Positions 48,650 to 56,966 of a DNA stretch of 64,000 nt are shown here, one piece after another. The stretch covers positions 7,068,001-7,132,000 of the forward strand of contig OX637344.1 in NCBI GenBank assembly GCA_951799405.1. The letters are read 5' to 3'. The position numbers were made by a program, and so were the translations under genes. This stretch comes from Agapetus fuscipes (Eukaryota > Arthropoda > Insecta > Trichoptera > Glossosomatidae). Below the pieces are notes generated by a model that ran no database searches, was not told the origin of the DNA, and was given only the letters and a program-made list of their open reading frames with translations. Each line of letters opens with the position of its first letter. The first letter of the stretch is position 1.

Positions 48650-48905
48650 TCAGGCCCGGATCTAGGGCGGTTCGAGCGGTACGACCGAACCAGGGCCCCC
48701 GCTGCCAAAGGGCCCCCAAAAGTCTTATTCTTATCATTCTTCTAAAAAATAAAGCATAGAAAATGTAAAGAAATGCCACTTTTTTCACTTCCACTTTATA
48801 ACGCTACGTTTCATACGGACAAAGTATTCAATACTTAGGAAATACAAGCTTCTCACAACAACTATTCAAGGGCCCCAGAAGAACTGAATAGGGCCCCGAG
48901 CATTC
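48650..48905 (+). repeat. GGGCCCC-rich transposon-like segment
   Basis: CAGGCCCGGATCTAGGGCGG, GAACCAGGGCCCCC, AAAGGGCCCCC, AGGGCCCCAGAAG and TAGGGCCCCGAG recur within 250 bases. The style resembles ends of hAT-type DNA transposons, but inverted ends were not proved. Confidence 0.35.
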
Positions 48906-49242
48906 CAAACAGTAATCAAGTAATAAAAGTTTCTCCTCAAACTAAAAAAAAAAAACAAAGCAAGCAAAGGTACCGAAGATGTGCAGTCGTACCCGTCCGT
49001 GTCAAACAATGGAACCTTAAGGATTATAGCGCTTTTGTTCCCGACCCTGGCGGCAACAGTTCCGAGGACAGGATTATAAATCTTTCTCTACTAAGATAAG
49101 AAAGTATAAAGGATACAAATATCGATACAAAATATTTGGTTGAAAAAAATATAGTGTTGAAAATAAATTTTGCTTTATTTTAATCTAACTAGATCTTCCT
49201 TTCAAAAATTTATTAATTCACACTAAGTGCATGCACACGCAT

Positions 49243-49445
49243 TTCCTTGACATATAGCTTGGTTACCATACTGTAAAAATGGTTCACTTTGCCAATGTCA
49301 CCTCTGTGTCAGGAATGGTCGGCAAAAGTTGCAGGGTGTATGTTTGTTTGAGGTTTGGATTTTAATTCGTAAGTACTTATTCAGCAATTGTAAGCGTGAA
49401 CTTGCACGTGTTTGTTTGTAGGCATGTGAATATATCTTTGCTATA
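49243..49445 (+). repeat. Family C repeat
   Basis: TTCCTTGACATATAGCTTGG, CCAATGTCACCTCTGTGTCA and ACTTGCACGTGTTTGTTTGT. Confidence 0.7.
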
Positions 49446-49449
49446 TCGA

Positions 49450-49699
49450 TAGCAATATTCCTGAAGGGTTCCGCAAGTGGCAAGTGGAACCTATTTATAT
49501 TTACAGTTAAGGGGGCTGGCTTTACGCCAACCACTCCCGTTAAAGTGGGGGTTTCCCAGCTTCCAAGGGAGATGGTACTCGTTTATTGTGAAGGCTAAGG
49601 AAGCCTTGCCGGTATTTTATTTTGGGGTTTGAAATAAACACCGAAACGAAAAATCATATCTGACACCCTTGGTGGGACTCGAAAACCGAGCTCACGGAC
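49450..49699 (-). mobile_element. SINE family B copy sandwiched between family C copies
   Basis: Contains GGCTGGCTTTACGCCAACCA, GGTTTCCCAGCTTCCAAGGG, TTGCCGGTATTTTATTTTGG and, at the head, a reverse B box in GGTGGGACTCGAAAACCGAG. Family C pieces touch both sides (49243-49445 and 49701-49787). Confidence 0.7.
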
Positions 49700-49700
49700 C

Positions 49701-49787
49701 TTCCCTGAAACAATGGTGACATTGGCAAAGTGAACCATCTTTTTGCAGTATGGGTGGTCAGCCCCATACCAACCTAAAAGTCAAGAA
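49701..49787 (-). repeat. Family C fragment
   Basis: TTCCCTGAAACAATGGTGAC, ATTGGCAAAGTGAACCATCT and CATACCAACCTAAAAGTCAA. Confidence 0.65.
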
Positions 49788-49862
49788 TAGAATCAAGAAA
49801 TTCAACCATTCAATTAGCATGTTCGTAAAGTGTATATTTTGGGTTCTGAAAAAAATAAGCGC

Positions 49863-49922
49863 GAGGGGAGGGGATTTTGAGATAAGGGGGGAGGGGGGAG
49901 GGGAGGGGGGGGCTATAGGGGG
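49863..49922 (+). other. G-run, candidate G-quadruplex
   Basis: Runs of four to nine G separated by single A residues (GGGGGGAGGGGGGAGGGGAG) followed by GGGGGGG and GGGGG. Meets the usual four-run pattern many times over. Confidence 0.75.
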
Positions 49923-50101
49923 CCCCGAGATTTTTTTCCGCACCAGGGCCTCCAGAGGGGTTAATCCGGGCTTCAAATCAGTTTAGCGACTTTACACCAA
50001 ATGAAAAGCGACTTTATGCCAAATGAAAAGGACAAACTTATAATAATCATACAGGTATTTTTGTTCAGTTTTAAACTTTCAATATTCCGTAACAGATAAA
50101 A

Positions 50102-50939
50102 TCATCATTAAATCGGGAGCTTGGCAGAACATTGGCAGGAGCTCTCAGTAACAGGGTGGCAGCTTGCATTGCGGAGATCGATGAATGGATGACAAACAAT
50201 GGCCTAATCCTTAACATGGGTAAGACGGAAATTATGTGGGCGGCTACATCCAGGCGTGATCATGTCCTGACAACTCGCGTACCACTCTCCATTGGGGGAC
50301 AGCTGATTCAGCCGTCAAATTCAGTGATACTTCTAGGAGTCACACTGGATCGGAACCTCACAATGGGAGAGCAGTTGAAGAATACGGTATCCTCCTCGTT
50401 TTTTGAACTTTGCCAGATAAAGGCAATCAGGAGATGTTTACCATCAGGGGCGGTCAGGAGCCTGGTTAACGCTTTTGTGATGTCTCGGGTTGACTATTGC
50501 TCAACGCTGTATGTAGGTCAGCCGAAAAAACAGTTCAGCCGGTTTCAATCTGTGCTGAACTCTGCAGCAAGACTCATATTCGGGACTCCATTGTTGAAAA
50601 AACTGCATTGGCTTCGTTTTCCGGCGAGGGTGGTCTACCGTGTTTGTCTGATGGTTTACAAAGCTGTCAATGGTACGGCTCCTTCATATTTGTCTGACAT
50701 GTTCTCACCTGTTGAGATAGATTTGAGACGCCAAACTCTCAGATCTGCGGGGTGTGGGGTGGTTGTCTTAGTCCAGCCGTCACGTCAGGCACGCACTAAT
50801 TTTGGGGACCGTGCTTTCCGGTTTGCGGGCCCAATGGATTGGAACAGACTACTTACCACCTAATGTGAGGAAGGCGGAAACTGTTGGTGTCTTTAAAGGA
50901 GCACTAAAGACGCATCTTTACAAAAAATCTTGTCCGTGA
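50102..50939 (+). pseudogene. CR1-like non-LTR retrotransposon, C-terminal part of reverse transcriptase ORF (truncated, one frameshift)
   Basis: An open stretch to 50863 shows the last part of a CR1/L2-type reverse transcriptase: EIDEWMTNNGLILNMGKTE, then RLIFGTPLLKKLHWL, VYKAVNGTAPSYLSDMF, and the typical GDRAFRFAGPMDWNRL. A one-base shift near 50848 leads into the true end, LPPNVRKAETVGVFKGALK and so on, stopping at 50937-50939. The 5' part (endonuclease, catalytic FADD-type region) is missing, as is usual for 5'-truncated LINEs. No intact start is present. It is a dead copy. Confidence 0.85.
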
Positions 50940-50992
50940 TTTGAGAGGGCCCTTGAGGTGTGACACACACAAAACGGCGCTCTTTAAAATTA
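50940..50992 (+). repeat. 3' tail of the CR1-like LINE, shared with SINE family A
   Basis: GAGAGGGCCCTTGAGGTGTG followed by ACACACAAAACGGCGCTC directly follows the LINE stop codon. Nearly the same string ends every SINE family A copy, and several tail-only fragments, in the window. Confidence 0.8.
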
Positions 50993-51444
50993 TGTGTAGG
51001 TACCTTATAAATAAATTATTCTTGTATACATATATAGTAACCCTTTTTTACAAATATATATTTTGTGTGAGTACCTACTTAAAAAATATGCATCTTGCAA
51101 AAATTGTTTTTAAATTTAATTATCTACTTGTTGATAATACTGCAGTAGGTATTGTTTGAGCGCACTTGTACGTAAAATGCATGGTGTGCGAGTGAAGCAC
51201 GATGTGTTAAAAATAATTGATAATCAACTTAGGAATATTCAATACGCCATTGTGCCATTGTTCGTAGAGATGTGCGATAGCCATTCTCAGAAGGAAAACA
51301 CAGACAAGTTTGGATGGATGAAAATAGTGAATTTCAGAAACGATTATCTGAAGAAAAATGTATACCTACGTTTAATTTAAAATTACATAAGTAAAGACTT
51401 TGAAAAAAAAACAATTAATGAACTTGGCATAAAATTCGACATTA

Positions 51445-51560
51445 CATTTTTTTTGGCGGGCAAACGTCACATTTGTATTTGACTCCTTGAAGTTACCAAT
51501 AAAACCAATAAATCGCTTTTTACCTAGCAACCCAGACGTTTGTCGTCACAACTTTTTTCT
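51445..51560 (+). repeat. Family K MITE-like repeat
   Basis: TTTTTTTTGGCGGGCAAACG, TCACATTTGTATTTGACTCC and TTTTTACCTAGCAACCCAGA, then GTCGTCACAAC. Confidence 0.55.
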
Positions 51561-51984
51561 TTATGGAATTCTTACCGAGTAGGCACATTTTAAGGTCGAT
51601 GGTGAATATTTTGAGTACGTAGTAGACTAGTAGTGCCATCTATTGGAACTTAATTGAAGTTTAATTTTAATGCAAAAGTTGAACATACGAATCCGTCTCA
51701 CTACATTGAAACTGGATTTTTAAATAAGGAACGATTCCTTTAGAAATACTAGTTTTGACTTGAAATGAGAATAAAAATAAATACCTACGATTACAATTTT
51801 CAATTTTACAATAATTTAAGTAAATTTGCACTGAAAAATAAGCTTTCCCTGCTATCACAGCAATGATATTCAAGGCACAATCAATGATAAATTATATAAA
51901 TTGATTAACACCATTAGTATGTACCCAATAAAGTTTTCCAATATTATTTCAGGTACTTTTCCCATTAAAAATAACGCAACAAAA

Positions 51985-52092
51985 CCGCTGTCTAAGTATG
52001 AAAACTAAATCAGCGCGTCTAGTGACAGTTTTAGCTTCCATACATTGTTGGTAGTCTGGCTTTGAATTTTACGTTTTATACTTGGGGTATTA
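51985..52092. repeat. Family P fragment
   Basis: AACTAAATCAGCGCGTCTAG, TGACAGTTTTAGCTTCCATA and TACGTTTTATACTTGGGGTA. Confidence 0.55.
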
Positions 52093-52550
52093 TGATGCAC
52101 TTTCTCTGCGAAATCACAATAAGCCACAACGACCTGGGTATAAATAAATATAAAAAGTATGCACCAATATCAGAGCAACTGAGAGGGGAAAAAAGAAATG
52201 CGAAAAACGATGTGAAATTCATTTCTCCAGAATATGCCTGAAAGTAAAATACATATATTTTAATAATATGACAAAATGTTAAAAACATGCTGATTCAGGA
52301 ACAGGAAAAACTCCGCTTGTCATCAAGGTATGTATAGGTATGACTTGGCATAGGACTTAAATTAATAAAAAAAAAATTATACCTGTTGCAATTTCTTAAA
52401 ACTAACATAGAAATATCCCTTGTAAAATATCAGTTTTAAATTATGACTGTAGGTGATATGGAAAAAGTATAAGCAAGGAACGTAAAAATAAGGCATGATT
52501 TTCATTAAATACCCAGGTCTATATTATACATATACTTACTTGATTTTTAT

Positions 52551-52697
52551 TTTGGTACAGCACAATATATTTTTTATTGGTGTACATTTGTCAAGGTCGC
52601 CCCTGCAACAGGGAAATTCAGCAAGAGTTGCAATGTTCATTTGAAGTTTGAATTTTATTTTGTAAAGTAGATACACATGCAACATGTGTTATTAAAA
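52551..52697 (+). repeat. Family C fragment
   Basis: GTCGCCCCTGCAACAGGGAA, GCAAGAGTTGCAATGTTCAT and TACACATGCAACATGTGTTA. Confidence 0.6.
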
Positions 52698-54902
52698 GGT
52701 AGGAATAGATTATAGAGATAGTATATCTACATAATTATGTAGGTATGTTTTACATTTAGAAAAAAAGCAGGTATAGGTAGGTATATACTTGATATACCTA
52801 ATACTATAATATTTTATAGACAATATAGTATATTAAATTGTTTATAGTAAGTCAACTTTCTCTTTCAGCACTTCTAAATCAGTGTTCACACAATGGCAAT
52901 GCACTGAAATCACAATATCTTACCCACACTCACCTGCACGTAAACAATCACATCATTTGTAGTACTCACAACTCTTATTTATTATTTTAAACAATTAAAT
53001 TTATATTTAAACAGATTTCTGATCATAATCTCGATCATTTTTCAATGTAAAAATGTGGCTCAATAATGAGAGCTTCAACTCACTTACTTACTTCAACTTA
53101 TTCTTCTATATGTGCCCTGTCGGGTCTTCCCGATATTGGCTATCCTCTCAGAAGACATGTCCCTGTCCTGCGCCGTTTGAAACAGCTCCTCCACACTTCA
53201 GATGCCAGTCAACTTGTTTTTTTGCCCTCAATGTCCCTCAATTTTCCTCCTTGATATAAATTGGAGAAAGTGGGATTTTCCCCACCAGTATTTGTCCAAG
53301 ATCTTCCCAACTTTAAATTTGACAACAGTTCCCTGTCAACTCTAGCTTGCCTCAGGACTTCAGTATTGGTTACCATGTCTGTCCAGGGAATTTAAATTCC
53401 CTGGACAGAAAAGAAGGGAAAAAGAGAGCCACATTTCAAATGCTGCCGGTGTGTTCATGTATGTTCAGTGTATTTCTCAAATCTTATTCTTATACTGATC
53501 CAGTTGGTGGATTTCCAACCAGTGAAAAGACTATGGGTGCATATACATATGCAATATGACAGAACTTTGAGGACCCGTTCATGAGTATTGTGCTACATTT
53601 AGAACAGGTAAAAATCTCTTCAGCTGGGTCGGTGCACTTGTAAGTTGCACAACTGTTAACACTTATCATAATGGGAAAAAAATAGAAAATATTTAGTTAC
53701 TATATGTTTTATTATAATACCTTACATATAATCTTGGGGAAGAAAATTGTTACACTGTGAGTATTATTAATTGATAATTGATTTTTGACAGTAGAAAGTT
53801 GAAACTACAACTATATTTTGTGTTTTCTTCTACAAAAGAAATAGCACTATGGTGTACAGGCAGATTAGATATTAAGAAAGTTGCAATATTTCAAATGCAT
53901 AGAAGTTTAACAGTGTATAATGTGTAGAATCTAATTAATTATGAAATTTCTAAGTGTGCATTTAACACGAGTGATACTTCGACATATTCGCTTCGTTCTG
54001 ATTCAATATTAAAGAATATTTGAATAAGAAACCATTGCTCAAACAGTATCTTATTCTTAAGCTCAAATATTGCTAAATCTTTGGAATAAGGAATCTTCTC
54101 GCTCCTCCAGAATATCTTTTATCATACAGTAATTGATTGCCTACCTTTATTAACAGATTAACACTCTACTTTTATAATGGCGATTTATAATTAGAGGTAC
54201 CTTTAAACTTGTATGACATGCATAGATGCTAAACACACTGAGATCACACCTGCTCATGACTCTGTATGCTACCTGCTCTCAAAATGTAACGTTTAGCTGG
54301 GAAAGCTGGTGAAAATGGATGAAGACTTAAAAACTAAAATTTAATAACTGATGAAACAAATTAATGCAGAATTTATATTTTATAAGTAGAATAAGGATCG
54401 TTAAGAAATTTGAAATAGATTTTAAAACTGTATGGCAGAGAAGAATAGATTTTTCAAAGTTTCATCAAAGTGGTATCTGACATTCTCGGCCAGTTCTCAC
54501 ATCCATAGCCCTATCAGTAATATATTGTTGTGGCAAAAAAAAACACCAATGGAGTGGCCCATCTGTTGATGAGCAACCAAAGGTCACCTCACGTCCCTAC
54601 AATCTTTGATCACAGGCAATGACAATGTTTTTCTGATAATTTAGTTACATTTATTTTTGGCTTAGAAGAAACACATCTGCTGATGTGGTCCGATACAACT
54701 TTGACGAAACATTGGGAGACCCAAGATTCTCTACGCTGAATCCATTTTCAATTGCACACAAAATTATTTATATTACAAAATATTATTAATTGAAAATAAC
54801 AAATTAAGCATAGAAATGCGAGTGAGGTTTTTTATAATCAATAAATAGCAGGAGTATACAAAAGAAGTAGAAAGCACTTAAGTAGTAGAGGAATATTGAT
54901 AG
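52698..54902. other. Intergenic region downstream of PFDN4
   Basis: GTAGGTATATAC-rich start, then a GC-richer block at 53110-53560 that I cannot assign, then AT-rich DNA. Possible PFDN4 3' UTR and AATAAA signal (plus-strand TTTATT at 54650) lie at the right end. Confidence 0.4.
53379..53408. other. Perfect 30-bp palindrome
   Basis: CTGTCCAGGGAATTT is followed immediately by its exact reverse complement AAATTCCCTGGACAG, with no spacer. Confidence 0.92.
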
Positions 54903-56542
54903 TCAGTCCTCTTCATTCTCCAGGTTTATGTGGCTGGAGAACTTCCCATACAGATGCACCTTCAGCTCACTCATCTGATCCTTTATTCCCGCAGATTGCT
55001 TCTCTAGGTTTTCAATTTCAGTGGTTTTCGAAACTTTGGCTTCCTCCAGTCGTTTCTGTAAATATCAAGTAAAGAAATATTACTACACAGAATAGGTACC
55101 TGACAATTATTTTCTCCATACTCTCTGAATATCTCATGAACTAAAATGTCTTACACATTTGCACTCGGTATACAGATTTTTGCTGTGCATCTGCTAATGC
55201 GCTCAGCACAAAATTCAGTTCACATTTTTTTCTTGGCAGGCAAACGTCGCACTTCTATGGGACTAAGGCCCTAGCAATCAATAATAAAATATTTGTTTAT
55301 ATTTTGTATGGTTTGTGTATTAACACTGTGAAAATTCATATTAAATGATATCCACTAAATTTTATAGAACCAAAAATTCTAATGAAACACTGTTTTATTT
55401 TCACTTGCTTATTAATTTAATTTTAATTAATATAGACAAGCGATTTTGATCTCTCGATCATCTTAAGGTACAATAAAAATTCAATATATATAAAAAAAAT
55501 ATATTTTTTTTTCAATTTTTATTGTACCTGAAGATGATTGAGAGATCGAAAATGTTCATACATATTAATTAAAATAAAATTAATAAACAAGTGAAAATAA
55601 AACAGTGTTTATAATCTATAATCTAAGTTGCAAGGATATATTCATTCAAAGCTCTCAGATGTATGCCCACAAACAAACACGTGTAGTTCGCGCTTACAAA
55701 TGCTGATTGTGTACTTACAAATAAAATCCAAACCTCAAATGAACATAAGCCCTGCAACTCTTGCCGACATTCCCTGAAACAGGGGTGACATTGGCAAAGT
55801 GAACCATTTTTTACAGTATGGGTGGTCAGCCTCATACCAACCTATAAGTCAAGGAATACGAGTAATAAATAACATTTACTTAAGTATAAAAAAAAAACAA
55901 CAACAAAACCTTAAAAATAAATCTATACAAAAAACATCAAAAAATTCTTATGCAAAAAATGTAGCAAACTAATAAACTAACATTACAAATCAGCATTGCA
56001 GATTTAAATGTTTCATTAAAAAATTTGGTTTTATAAAATTTAGTAGAAATAAAAATATTTGTTTGCCTGTTCCCTAGCAACCCGGCCAAGTGAAGTCACA
56101 ATTAAATTATCTAAGGTATTTGTTCCGAGTCCATTACAATCTGTTTGTAAGAGCTCTTGCTTACCAATGTGTCTCCAACTTTTTGACAGATGAACACTTC
56201 TCCGATCAGGTAAGGAATCTTATCTTCCTCCTCGTCCATCAGGGCAAGCTCATCACAAGCTTCTTCCAAGTTCTTCATATCATTCTGTTTCACCTTCAGC
56301 TCTTCCTTGATGTCCTCAAGCTTGGCATTAAACCGCGCGAACTTGTTGATCTTCTGCTGATCTTCAAATGTGATCGATACATCATCATAGTCCTACGCAA
56401 ATACATGGGAAAATTAGTAACATAAAGTAGCCGTAAAGGTTTGTATAACCTTATAAGGCAAAGCATACAAAGTTGATGAAATAAAATAGATACTTACGGG
56501 AATAAAGGCGTCCTTTCCGCTTGAAGAAGACATTGTTGCCAT
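54903..56542 (-). CDS. PFDN4: Prefoldin subunit 4
   Basis: Exons 56542-56498, 56392-56165 and 55055-54903 give 141 residues with all junctions in phase 0, GT donors and AG acceptors. The start MATMSSSSGK, the core VSITFEDQQKINKFAR, EEEDKIPYLIGEVF and the end of the second helix (Met-Ser-Glu-Leu-Lys-Val-His-Leu-Tyr-Gly-Lys-Phe) match the beta-type prefoldin subunit 4 layout: two long coiled-coil helices joined by a beta hairpin. Prefoldin is a cytosolic hexamer that captures unfolded actin and tubulin and hands them to the CCT/TRiC chaperonin. Length is normal for the family (about 130-145). A second ATG three codons in (56531-56533) could also serve as start. A TTTATT on the plus strand at 54650-54655 is a possible AATAAA signal for this gene. 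It shares its upstream interval with RTEL1. Confidence 0.95.
55225..55310 (+). repeat. Family K copy in PFDN4 intron 2
   Basis: TTTTTTTCTTGGCAGGCAAA, CGTCGCACTTCTATGGGACT and ATAAAATATTTGTTTATATT. Confidence 0.55.
55385..55610. mobile_element. 226-bp palindromic MITE in PFDN4 intron 2
   Basis: AAACACTGTTTTATTTTCAC at the left mirrors GTGAAAATAAAACAGTGTTT at the right; ATCTCTCGATCATCTTAAGG and CCTGAAGATGATTGAGAGAT pair inside. A ~25-base AT-rich loop lies at the centre. A family C copy begins at the very next base. Confidence 0.8.
55611..55855 (-). repeat. Family C repeat, full length, in PFDN4 intron 2
   Basis: ATAATCTATAATCTAAGTTG tail, TTACAAATGCTGATTGTGTA, CCTGAAACAGGGGTGACATT and CATACCAACCTATAAGTCAA, a copy close to the apparent consensus. 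Confidence 0.8.
56040..56110 (+). repeat. Family K fragment in PFDN4 intron 2
   Basis: AAAATATTTGTTTGCCTGTT, CCCTAGCAACCCGGCCAAGT and GAAGTCACAATTAAA, ending about 55 bases from the exon 2 donor. Confidence 0.5.
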
Positions 56543-56966
56543 CGTCTTTATTTATTAAAATAATATTTATTGAGCTCACTCCAAATTAAATTAACCTGTC
56601 AGTGTGAAGCTAATTTGAGGTTAGAAAAGGAGTGCAGAAAAGAGATCCCAGCTACAAAAAAAAAGAAAATATATTTTCGATTTTACTTTTATTTTAATCT
56701 ATTCAGCTTTCGAAAAATCAGAAAAGATTTGGTGAGGAAAAACAGACCCATGTGCAGGTTATTAATACAAAAGCGGAAAAATCACAGTTTTCAAGAAGGG
56801 ATAGGTCAATTTTCAGGGAAAAGTAGCAACAAAATAAATTGGCGGCAATCTGTCAGCTAACAACTGTCAAGTGTCAAATATATTTTTTACAATACTAGAA
56901 TAGTCAATGCGCTGTGAGTCAATGTTTAAATCAGTTTTAAGATTATTGACAAAATATAGTTAAATA
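56543..56966. promoter_or_regulatory. Divergent PFDN4/RTEL1 promoter interval
   Basis: Only 424 bases separate the start codons of two outward-facing genes. I see no TATA box at a fitting distance for either, which agrees with a housekeeping bidirectional promoter. No repeat family copy intrudes, unlike the neighbouring DNA. Confidence 0.6.

Noticed and set aside
48650..49980. One hAT transposon with ends at 48650 and 49975
   Set aside because: Both ends have GCCCGGAT and GGGCCCC strings, but the inverted match is too weak and several other repeats lie between them.
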